A stretch of 64,000 bases of DNA from DATFRY01 sp963764695 (lineage in GTDB: Bacteria; Myxococcota_A; Polyangia; Haliangiales; Haliangiaceae). The notes beneath the pieces were generated by a model, which worked only from the letters and a program-made list of their open reading frames with translations, was not told where the DNA came from and made no database searches. The stretch lies in NCBI GenBank assembly GCA_963764695.1, contig CAVXTW010000007.1:1116001-1180000 (forward strand). The letters are read 5' to 3'. Of this stretch, positions 43,962 through 51,298 are shown one piece after another (positions within the stretch are counted from its first letter, which is position 1; each line of letters begins with the position of its first letter). The position numbers and the translations under genes were made by a program.

Positions 43962-45983
43962 TCAGGTACGGCGCTCGACGACGATGCGGCGCACGTGTGA
44001 CCTCTGGACCGCGTTGACCTGCACGCGCACGCGCGACCTGGCGGATCCGTGCTGGTCGATGTCGAACACGACCTCGCCGGACCCGGCCCGTTGCACGCGA
44101 CGATCCTCGAGATCGGTGATCGTGAGGGTCGCGCCACCGGGCTGGTCGGACTCGACGCGGACGTGCCACTTGCCGGGCCGCAGATCCAGATCCGTGTGTG
44201 CCTTCCCGCCGGCCGGCAGGCGGAGCCCGATGCGTCCCCGATCGTCGAGCTCGGCTCGCGCCTTGTCGCTTCCGGTCAGGAGATAGCCGGGTACAGCGAC
44301 CCGCTCGCCGGTGGCCTCGATGCCGACCCGGCCGGTGCGGCGCACGAAGATCCGCGCCACCACCTCGAACGGCTCGGTGCCGCGAAAGTGCACGAGCTGA
44401 TAGTCGCGGCGGAACGCTGGGTCTGCGACCATCTCCTTCTCGCCGCGCGAGCACGGCTTGGGCCGCCCCGTGGGGCCACAGAAGACCAGGAGGTCGGGCT
44501 GCCGGCTCATGGCGTAGGCGCCATCGCCCAGCTCGTGGCCGATGAGGCCGGTGCCGATGTCGTCCGGCCGATGGCTCGCGATGTGGCGATCGTTGAGGCC
44601 GAGCATGTCCAGGCTCGGCAGCTTGCTGTAGTAGCAGAGGCTGCCGACGGTCGCGGCGGCCAGGAGTGGCTCGCGGTCGCCGAACGCGCGATTCAGGAGC
44701 CGGCCGACCACCTCGCCGTTGTACTCCCAGCGCTCGGTCACGGCGCGATGGTTCTGGGGATCGGCAGGTTGCCGGACGGCGAACACGGCGACCGCCGCCG
44801 CGCCGATCGCCACACCGATCCAGCGGCGGCGCGGCCATCGCTCCGCGACCAGGCACAGCGACAGCGACGAGGCCATGCACACCGCCACGAGGCTGGGGAT
44901 CCAGTGGCGATATGCGGGAAAGATGTCGCCCCCGATGAAGACGACGTAGGCCGCCCAGAAGGCAGCCACCACCCAGGCGAGACAGGCCAGCCGCCAGCGC
45001 GGCCCGCGCTGCCGCGTTCCGAGAATCGCGGCCAGGACGCCGACCGCGATGAGCGGAGCCGATGACCAGGCCGCCGAAAGGACGTACTGGGCGCCGGTCT
45101 GCAGCCGGCTCAGCGTGAACGCCACCTTGACCAGCGCCGTGTTCGGGATCCAGGCGTCGTAGTAGATGAGCCGGAACGCCAGCTGGCCGAGGAAGGCCGC
45201 CAGCGGCAGCGCGGCGAGCAGCAGCCCCCGCCGCCACGCCGGCCAGCGCAGACCGTTCACGAGGACCACGCCCGCGCAGGCGGCCGCCACCAGGACCGCG
45301 CCGTCGGCACGGGTCAGCGTGAGCAGCGCGAGGAGCAGGCCCGGCACCGCGACCTGTCGCCGCGATGGCGGTTCGGGCTGGAGCAGCGGCGCGCACGACA
45401 CCATGGCCCACGCGAGCAGCCCCACCACGAGCGGCTGCTCCAGTCCTCCCACGAGCCAGGCGCCGGCCGGACCGGAACAGGCGAAGCCGAGCATGCCGAC
45501 CAGAGCCGCCGCGACCTCGACCATGCGCCGCGGACGAACCGCCCACGCGATCGCGACGACCGCCGCTCCGATTCCGAGGAAACCGAGGATGCGCGAGGCG
45601 AGGACCAGATCCGTTCCGACCGCGCCGAGAGCAGCGCAAAGGAGCGTCCAGAGCAGGTTGCTGTAACCCTCGACCGGCGCCCCGTCGGTCCAGGTCAGCC
45701 CCGAACCCTCCAGCAGTCGCTCCGCGTAGCGGAACGAGATGAAGCTGTCATCGGAGATGAACGGGTAGTAGTGCCGCGCGTTCGCCAGGAGCACCCCGAG
45801 GGCGGCCAGCGTCGCGATGGCGCCAGCGACGCGAATCCACGCGAGCGCCGGGGGTGAGCGGTCCGGCTCCTGTAGGGGCGACGTCGGCGGCGTGGGCGTG
45901 CTCGGCAATGTTCGTCCGCGGCAGGGGGGCGGCGAAGCCCGGCGGGCTGGTCGAAGATATCGAGATTGGATTGTTGAATCCAT
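43962..45983 (-). CDS. GT-C-like multi-spanning glycosyltransferase
   Basis: This 673-residue protein has a loop with an acidic pair after the first transmembrane segment (FISDDSFISFRYAERLLEG, then VEGYSNLLWTLL), about eleven transmembrane segments, and a soluble C-terminal beta-rich domain (about 520-670). The motif is close to that of mycobacterial AftB-like and other polyprenyl-phosphate-sugar-dependent GT-C enzymes. It should add a sugar to an extracytoplasmic glycan or lipid. Related genes start at 51299 and 54350. The N-terminal 45 residues are Pro-rich. Confidence 0.8.
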   Translation of the reverse strand: MDSTIQSRYLRPARRASPPPCRGRTLPSTPTPPTSPLQEPDRSPPALAWIRVAGAIATLAALGVLLANARHYYPFISDDSFISFRYAERLLEGSGLTWTDGAPVEGYSNLLWTLLCAALGAVGTDLVLASRILGFLGIGAAVVAIAWAVRPRRMVEVAAALVGMLGFACSGPAGAWLVGGLEQPLVVGLLAWAMVSCAPLLQPEPPSRRQVAVPGLLLALLTLTRADGAVLVAAACAGVVLVNGLRWPAWRRGLLLAALPLAAFLGQLAFRLIYYDAWIPNTALVKVAFTLSRLQTGAQYVLSAAWSSAPLIAVGVLAAILGTRQRGPRWRLACLAWVVAAFWAAYVVFIGGDIFPAYRHWIPSLVAVCMASSLSLCLVAERWPRRRWIGVAIGAAAVAVFAVRQPADPQNHRAVTERWEYNGEVVGRLLNRAFGDREPLLAAATVGSLCYYSKLPSLDMLGLNDRHIASHRPDDIGTGLIGHELGDGAYAMSRQPDLLVFCGPTGRPKPCSRGEKEMVADPAFRRDYQLVHFRGTEPFEVVARIFVRRTGRVGIEATGERVAVPGYLLTGSDKARAELDDRGRIGLRLPAGGKAHTDLDLRPGKWHVRVESDQPGGATLTITDLEDRRVQRAGSGEVVFDIDQHGSARSRVRVQVNAVQRSHVRRIVVERRT

Positions 45984-46104
45984 CCGGGCGGTACACGCGC
46001 CTCGGCGCGCATGAGTCGCGGGTCGCTCGCCGCTGGTCCGCTCGCGTTCGGCACGCAGCCTCGAGCAGACCTTCGAGGCCAGACAATGCCGGGACTGCCG
46101 CTGC

Positions 46105-46110
46105 TATACT
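46105..46110 (+). promoter_or_regulatory. -10 element of the antitoxin-like gene
   Basis: TATACT ends 6 nt before GTG 46117, the same hexamer and distance as at the DUF2332 gene. No Shine-Dalgarno sequence lies between. Confidence 0.45.
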
Positions 46111-46116
46111 CGATCC

Positions 46117-46335
46117 GTGTCGGATGAGGTGCTGCGCCAGCGGATTCTCGCCACGTTCGACATGTTCGAGGCGGGCGTCGATCTCATGCGGCAGCGGCTG
46201 AAGCGACAGTATCCCGCCGAGACGGTCCGGCAGATCGAGCTGCGTCTCGCGGCGTGGCTGCACGAGCGACCGGGTGCGGAGCACGGCGATGCCGTGGGTC
46301 GAGTCGGGACCTGGCCGCGCAGGCCGCCGCCGTGA
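46117..46335 (+). CDS. Small protein paired with AbiEii-like gene (antitoxin candidate)
   Basis: This 72-residue, mostly helical, charged protein (FDMFEAGVDLMRQRLKRQYP, then ELRLAAWLHERPG) is of a type often found directly upstream of AbiEii-like nucleotidyltransferases. Its TGA overlaps the GTG of that gene by 4 bp, so the two are translated together. A role as antitoxin or chaperone is inferred from this context only; no DNA-binding domain is visible. Confidence 0.6.
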   Translation: MSDEVLRQRILATFDMFEAGVDLMRQRLKRQYPAETVRQIELRLAAWLHERPGAEHGDAVGRVGTWPRRPPP

Positions 46336-46925
46336 ATCGGCTGGCGAGCGCGCTTGCCGCCACCGAGGCCGTGCTACCGGCTCGGCGATTCGCGGTGGTG
46401 GGTGGCATCGCGGTCTCGACACGCACCGAACCACGGTTCACGCGAGATCTCGATCTGGCCGTCTCCGTTCCGGACGACGCGAGCGCCGAGGCCATTGTCC
46501 GTGAGCTGCTTGCGCGGGGCTTCCAGCTCTCGGCGGTCATCGAGCAGGATCGGGTCGGTCGGCTCGCAACGGTCAGGCTCGTTGCGCCCGGCGAGCCCGA
46601 GACCGGCGTGGTGGTCGATCTCCTGTTCGCCTCGTCGGGTATCGAGCCCGAGATCGCCCGTGATGCGGATGCGCTCGAAGTGTTTTCGGGGGTGGTCGCG
46701 CCGGTCGCGCGTACCGGGCACCTCATTGCGCTCAAGCTGCTGGCACGTGACGACGCGAGCCGCCCGCAAGACGCTGTCGACCTTCGAGCTCTGCTCGGCG
46801 TCGCGACAGAGAGCGATCTGAGCGAGGCGCGGGAGGGCGTACGCCTCATCACCGAGCGCGGATTCGACCGCGGCCGCGACCTGGCAGCGGCTCTCGACAA
46901 GGCGGCCGCATCGTCTCCCGGGTGA
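46332..46925 (+). CDS. AbiEii/MNT-like nucleotidyltransferase (toxin candidate)
   Basis: This 197-residue protein has the minimal nucleotidyltransferase signature GGIAVSTRTEPRFTRDLDLA near residues 25-45, where the Gly-Gly and DxD-type acids (DLDL) bind metal and NTP. A third acid is likely in VVVDLLF. The family includes AbiEii toxins that add nucleotides to tRNA or other targets. It is short, lacking the C-terminal helical domain of AbiEii proper, so it may be closer to the DUF6036 or MNT group. Coupling to the upstream small gene suggests a toxin-antitoxin module. Confidence 0.72.
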   Translation: MNRLASALAATEAVLPARRFAVVGGIAVSTRTEPRFTRDLDLAVSVPDDASAEAIVRELLARGFQLSAVIEQDRVGRLATVRLVAPGEPETGVVVDLLFASSGIEPEIARDADALEVFSGVVAPVARTGHLIALKLLARDDASRPQDAVDLRALLGVATESDLSEAREGVRLITERGFDRGRDLAAALDKAAASSPG

Positions 46926-46958
46926 ATCCGGGAGAACGCGGCCGCGCTCGGTCACCGT

Positions 46959-47348
46959 CTACTTCTTCTTGGCGACCGGCTTCTCGTACGAGACTTCTGC
47001 CACCGCGCTCTCGCGCAGGGTCACGCGCAGGCCGCCCTTGAACTGATCCGCCACCTCGTTGCTGATGTGCTGGTGGATGTACTGGCAGAGGAACTCGGTG
47101 GTGGTGTTCTTGCCGCGCAGCTGCGGGAGGTCGTCCAGGTTCTTGAAGTTCATCTCGCTGAGGATGTCCTGCAGCGCGCTCTGGGTGGACGCGAAGTCGA
47201 CGATGAGACCGTACTCGTCGAGCTCCTCGGTCATGAACACGGCCTCCACCTCGTAGGTGATGACGTGCATCAGCTGGGCCGGGCCAAAGATCTCGCCCTT
47301 GAGCGAGTGCGCGCACTTCAGATAATCACGAATGGTCAGCTTGAACAT
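46959..47348 (-). CDS. 6-carboxytetrahydropterin synthase (QueD/PTPS)-like protein, altered active site
   Basis: This 129-residue protein follows the T-fold of QueD/PTPS (VITYEVEAVF, GLIVDFASTQSAL, TTTEFLCQYIHQHI, then YEKP). In QueD three His bind zinc; here His14 (CAHSL) and His28 remain, but the HxH pair reads LMH, and the usual catalytic Cys before it is missing. So the fold is kept while metal binding and chemistry are likely changed, as in divergent PTPS classes. It lies upstream of nothing in its own operon but 80 bp downstream of the CDP-alcohol transferase gene on the same strand. Confidence 0.8.
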   Translation of the reverse strand: MFKLTIRDYLKCAHSLKGEIFGPAQLMHVITYEVEAVFMTEELDEYGLIVDFASTQSALQDILSEMNFKNLDDLPQLRGKNTTTEFLCQYIHQHISNEVADQFKGGLRVTLRESAVAEVSYEKPVAKKK

Positions 47349-47428
47349 GCTCAGGGCCTCTCGTTGGACCGACGGATGAAGGCTGGAGTCATAGTATGTC
47401 CCTCGCGTAGATGCAACGCGGGCGCGGC

Positions 47429-48145
47429 TCAAGGCTCCGCCGGCGCCGCCGCGCGCGTGGCCCAGATATCGACGGCGTACGAGTAGCCGATGAGGGCCGC
47501 GGCGACGGCCGCGATGACGGTCCTGGCGCCGGACGCAAAGAGCGGGCTGAGCTCGGCGATGAGCGCGATGACCAGCGCCAGGTGGATGATGCGGCCGCGC
47601 TGCGATCCCTTGCGGTTCGGGCTGCGCGGCGCGATGAACAGCAGCAGCACGGCCCAGATGCAGACGTAGAGCGGGCGCAGCGCGCCGACCACGAACACCA
47701 GCGGATGGACGCCCAGGTAGACGTGGGCGATGCCGCACATGGTGACCAGGTAGAAGGCGTCGCTCTCCATGTCGAACACCGCGCCGCGCTCGGTGGTGCC
47801 CTCGCGCCGGGCCAGGGCCCCGTCCACCGCGTCGAGCACGATGATCGCGATCGCGACCGCCACCTTCCACCACGCCGGGCGCGGCTCGAGCGCGTACGAG
47901 GCGAACAGCACCACGCACAGCAGCACGCGCACGCCGGTGACGATGTCCGCCCAGCGCCGGTGTCCCGCGATGCGCGCGAACAGGTAGCCGAACGCGCCCA
48001 GCGCCCACGCGCTGTAGGCGGCGGTCGCGGCGCGCGGCGACAGGAGATCCGGCGCGGCGATCCACACCGTCATGGCTGCCAGGCTCGCGATCGCCATCGC
48101 GAGCGACCAGCCGTGCAGCGACTCGCGGCCTGGTTCCGCGGTCAC
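47429..48145 (-). CDS. CDP-alcohol phosphatidyltransferase family protein
   Basis: This 238-residue membrane enzyme has about six transmembrane segments and the full CDP-alcohol motif: DAVDGALARREG, then GAVFDMESDA (D-x2-D-G-x2-A-R, G-x3-D-x3-D). It should replace CMP of a CDP-linked donor with an alcohol, as in phosphatidylglycerol- or phosphatidylinositol-phosphate synthesis. Its GTG overlaps the TGA of the methyltransferase gene. With the methyltransferase and QueD-like genes it forms a three-gene unit, so its alcohol may be an unusual small molecule. Confidence 0.9.
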   Translation of the reverse strand: MTAEPGRESLHGWSLAMAIASLAAMTVWIAAPDLLSPRAATAAYSAWALGAFGYLFARIAGHRRWADIVTGVRVLLCVVLFASYALEPRPAWWKVAVAIAIIVLDAVDGALARREGTTERGAVFDMESDAFYLVTMCGIAHVYLGVHPLVFVVGALRPLYVCIWAVLLLFIAPRSPNRKGSQRGRIIHLALVIALIAELSPLFASGARTVIAAVAAALIGYSYAVDIWATRAAAPAEP

Positions 48146-48978
48146 GACCGGACCAGCACGAGCTCGTCGTACTCCATGAGGCCCGCCTGATGGCAGCGCT
48201 GGAGCGCGTCGCCGCCGACCAGCGACTGACACCACATGCTGAAGCGCCGGCCACCGCGCAGCACCGGCTGCAGCGCGCGGATCACGCGATCGCGCGGGCG
48301 GCCCAGGCGCATGAACGGGGACAGGCTGGTCCGCCCGGCCAGCTCGAAGCCGGCCGGCGCCGCCGCGGCGACCGCCTGCTCGGCCGAGAGCAGGCTCTGC
48401 ACCTGCCAGCCGGCGCGAAAGCTCTCGATGCGCGGATCGCCATTGGCCGCGATACCCGCGCCGGTCAGCAGATCGTCGACGAGCAGCAGCCGGCCGCCCG
48501 GGCGCAGCACGCGCGCCGCCTGCTCGAAGAAGGCGGCCGCCGATCCGGCGTGGACGAACGACTCGATCGCGTAGGCCAGGTCCGCGCCGGCCACCGCGTC
48601 GGCCACCGCCGGCGGCAGGGCGCAGAAGTCGGCCTCGTGGAAGGTGACCGCGCCGCGCAGCCCGCGCAGCCGGGCCGCGCGCCGGCGCGCGTGCGCCACC
48701 TGGCGCGGACTGAGCGAGATGCCGTGCACGTCGCACGGGATGTGCCCGGCCAGGTAGACCGCGCCCGCGCCCACGCCGCAGCCCAGGTCGACCACGCGAG
48801 CCTCGCCCGACGGGGACTGCTCTAGCACGTGGTCGAGCACCCGGCGGTGGACGTAGTGCATCGCCTCGCGCCGCGAGCTTGTCCCCGGGCCCCACAGCTC
48901 GCGGTGCAGCGCGCCGTCGGTCCCGGACAGCAGCCACTTCCACGTGTTGGCGTCGTAGTAGTCGCGGACCTTGCTCAT
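48142..48978 (-). CDS. Class I SAM-dependent methyltransferase
   Basis: This 278-residue methyltransferase has motif I VVDLGCGVGAGAVYL near residue 65, DVHGISLSPRQVAHARR, and the post-II block YAIESFVHAG, similar to small-molecule C/N-methyltransferases of the tocopherol or sarcosine type. The N-terminal segment (YYDANTWKW, then HRELWGPG) is a feature I associate with methyltransferases in pterin-like clusters, from memory and not checked. ATG 48978 is chosen as the first Met before this block. It is coupled by 4 bp to the CDP-alcohol transferase. Confidence 0.88.
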   Translation of the reverse strand: MSKVRDYYDANTWKWLLSGTDGALHRELWGPGTSSRREAMHYVHRRVLDHVLEQSPSGEARVVDLGCGVGAGAVYLAGHIPCDVHGISLSPRQVAHARRRAARLRGLRGAVTFHEADFCALPPAVADAVAGADLAYAIESFVHAGSAAAFFEQAARVLRPGGRLLLVDDLLTGAGIAANGDPRIESFRAGWQVQSLLSAEQAVAAAAPAGFELAGRTSLSPFMRLGRPRDRVIRALQPVLRGGRRFSMWCQSLVGGDALQRCHQAGLMEYDELVLVRS

Positions 48979-49207
48979 CGTCGTGAACGGCTCGCCGGCA
49001 GCGGCGGCGAGGTTACCAGATGTGGTCGCCTCGAACCCCCGGGACGGTGTCGGGGCCTTACGTTGCCAATCGGGGGCGGCGTGGCTGAAGGTCGCCGTGT
49101 GAGGTGCGCCAGCGCCGTCGACCGGCGGGCGCTTTCGTTCAGTGGAGCAGGCGACCGGGCGGTTCGTATGCCGCTGCGCCGGCGAGAAGCTCGGCGAGGC
49201 GCTGCTG

Positions 49208-49651
49208 TCAGTTGCCCTGGTGCAGCGCCACCAGGGCACACAGGCGGAGCTCGGTCCGGCTCAGGCTCCAGCCAGACAACCTCATCGTGGCGCCGCCGCG
49301 GAAGTCATCGGTGACCGCGTCCTCGAGGGCCGCGAGCGCCGCCGGCTCATCCGCCGACCCGGTGATCAGGCCGGTCACGCCGCTCAGGTCATCGTCGATG
49401 ACGTCACGATCCAGGTCCGGCGTGAGCTGCCCCAGATACGCGCTGCCGATGGCGACGGCACGATCGGTCGCGGCGGGCCCGAGGTAAGCGGCGGCGACGC
49501 CGGCCGCCACCCGCTGCTCGCCGGGGAGATCGTCGCCGCATCCCGCGAGGATGGAACCGGTCGCAGCGGCGAGAGCCCGCGCGCCGACGACGAGCACGGC
49601 TGTCGATCCGAGCAGGTCGCGCCGCCGCGGGCCGGAGGACTTGTCAGCCAT
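49208..49651 (-). CDS. Tat-exported small subunit of GMC dehydrogenase
   Basis: This 147-residue protein starts with a twin-arginine signal (GPRRRDLLGSTAVLVVGA), followed by a lipobox-like LAGC. The rest resembles in size and context the small subunit (gluconate 2-dehydrogenase subunit 3 type) of FAD-dependent membrane dehydrogenases. The large subunit gene overlaps it by 8 bp and has no signal of its own, so the pair is probably exported together by the Tat system. Sequence similarity to subunit 3 is weak, so this rests mainly on context. Confidence 0.65.
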   Translation of the reverse strand: MADKSSGPRRRDLLGSTAVLVVGARALAAATGSILAGCGDDLPGEQRVAAGVAAAYLGPAATDRAVAIGSAYLGQLTPDLDRDVIDDDLSGVTGLITGSADEPAALAALEDAVTDDFRGGATMRLSGWSLSRTELRLCALVALHQGN

Positions 49652-51152
49652 CTCTCGCGGGCTCCTCATTCAGCAGATGCACGGCGAGTCGCTCGGCGAG
49701 CGCGACCACGGTCAGGGTGGGATTGGCCGCTCCGCCGGTGGTGAAGACCGCAGAGCCGGCGATGTAGAGATTCGACAGGTCGTGGGCGCGACAGTCTCCG
49801 TCCACCACGCCGTGCTCCGGATCGGCGTGCATCCGCGCCGTGCCCATGTGATGGCCACCCGGGCTGATCCGGTGCGAGAACCGCCCGCTCGCGTTAACCG
49901 GTGTCCAGATGCGGCCCAGACCCACCGACGCCAGCTCCGCGCCGAGGAAATCCATCGCTCGCGCGTAGCCGCGCAGATCCGCGTCGCTGACCGCCCAGTG
50001 CAGGTCGAGGCGCCGCATCCCCAGCGCGTCGCGCTCATCGGTCAAGGTCACCGCGCTGTCGCGGGTGGGGGTCTGCTCGGCGCGCACCGTCATCTTCAGA
50101 AGGCGCGGTCCTCCGCCCGGCCGGCGGTTGAGGATGTGGATCGTCTCGGCCGAGATGGGTCCGGTCGCGAGCTCCGTCGGCCCGGCGAGGTCGATGCTGA
50201 CAGTGAGATGCGGGAGACCTTCGGCCGCCCGGATGTCGTCACAGAGCCCGAGCACGCCCAGGACCGCGACCGGACGCGGTCCGGTGTCCGGAGTCTCGAG
50301 GGTGGCGACGTGCTGCTCGTAGAAGCGCAGGTCCATCAGCCCGGGCTCGACCCACAGGGACGAGCCGTACAGGTGCGGATGCTCCATGAAGTACTTGCCG
50401 ACCAGTCCGCTCGAGTTCGCCACGCCGGCCTCGAGCTGCGAGCTGGAAGCCAGGAGCAGCCGGGCGTTCTCCAGGCCACCCAGGGCCAGCACGAACCGAT
50501 CGGCCACGACGGTGTAGGAGCCGCCGTCCAGCGTCTGGACGACGAGGTGGTCGACGCGGTCGCGCGCCCCGTCGAGCGCGATCTCGGTCGCGTTGGCCCA
50601 CAGCTGGACGGCCACGTCGGGAGCCCGGTCGAGCTCGTCCCGGTAGATCGAGCCCATGTGGATCATGTTGCGTTGATAGAGATACGTCGCGAGCTTGCCG
50701 GTTGCCTGGATGATGGACAGCCCTTCGCTGGACGCGATGCAGGAGGCGTCGTACAGAAAGCCGGCCAGCTGGAGGTCCTCCTGTGCCAGCTGGTAGTAGG
50801 GCACCAGCTCGTCCAGCGTGATCGGCCAGCCGCTCTCCGGTATCCAGGGCCTGGCCTCGAGGTCAGACTTCAAGAACGGCATGCAGTAGCCGCCCCAGAG
50901 GACCGTGGAGCCGCCGAATACGCGAGCGCGCCTGTCGTCGGGCCGCCACGTGTCGATGCCGCTCATCTCCCCGGCGTAGAGCTCCTGGTTGCGCGCGTCC
51001 ACATCGAAGCCTCCGGACTCGAGGACGAGGACCCGGAGGCCGCTTCCCGCCAGTCGCCGCGCGATCGTGATGCCCGCTGCACCGGCTCCGACGATGCAGA
51101 CATCCGCGGAGAGCTCCGTTCCGCTCGGGACAGTGCGCAGGTCGCTGATCAT
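49644..51152 (-). CDS. GMC-family FAD-dependent oxidoreductase
   Basis: This 502-residue flavoenzyme has the FAD Rossmann motif CIVGAGAAGITIARRL, the GMC signature-like FGGSTVLWGGYC, the catalytic His pair region GGHHMGTARM, and the C-terminal FAD block SAVFTTGGAANPTLT. It oxidises an alcohol or sugar and passes electrons to a membrane acceptor in relatives with a subunit 3. No signal peptide is present; the coupled gene downstream has a Tat signal. It is divergent from the GT-C gene at 51299. Confidence 0.92.
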   Translation of the reverse strand: MISDLRTVPSGTELSADVCIVGAGAAGITIARRLAGSGLRVLVLESGGFDVDARNQELYAGEMSGIDTWRPDDRRARVFGGSTVLWGGYCMPFLKSDLEARPWIPESGWPITLDELVPYYQLAQEDLQLAGFLYDASCIASSEGLSIIQATGKLATYLYQRNMIHMGSIYRDELDRAPDVAVQLWANATEIALDGARDRVDHLVVQTLDGGSYTVVADRFVLALGGLENARLLLASSSQLEAGVANSSGLVGKYFMEHPHLYGSSLWVEPGLMDLRFYEQHVATLETPDTGPRPVAVLGVLGLCDDIRAAEGLPHLTVSIDLAGPTELATGPISAETIHILNRRPGGGPRLLKMTVRAEQTPTRDSAVTLTDERDALGMRRLDLHWAVSDADLRGYARAMDFLGAELASVGLGRIWTPVNASGRFSHRISPGGHHMGTARMHADPEHGVVDGDCRAHDLSNLYIAGSAVFTTGGAANPTLTVVALAERLAVHLLNEEPARDG

Positions 51153-51283
51153 CGCCGTGTGTGGTCCGCCACGCTACCCGGTGGCGGGCGCGGCTGTCCA
51201 TTGTAACAGGCGGCCGGGCGATCATGCTGCGGCTCCAGACGCGGTGCGCCGGCCCGGCGTTGCCGATCGCCGAGAGGGCGGGC

Positions 51284-51289
51284 TATAAG
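51284..51289 (+). promoter_or_regulatory. -10 element of the second GT-C gene
   Basis: TATAAG ends 9 nt before ATG 51299, with no Shine-Dalgarno sequence between. Slightly longer than the 6-8 nt seen at other genes. Confidence 0.35.
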
Positions 51290-51298
51290 CGGCCTCGC

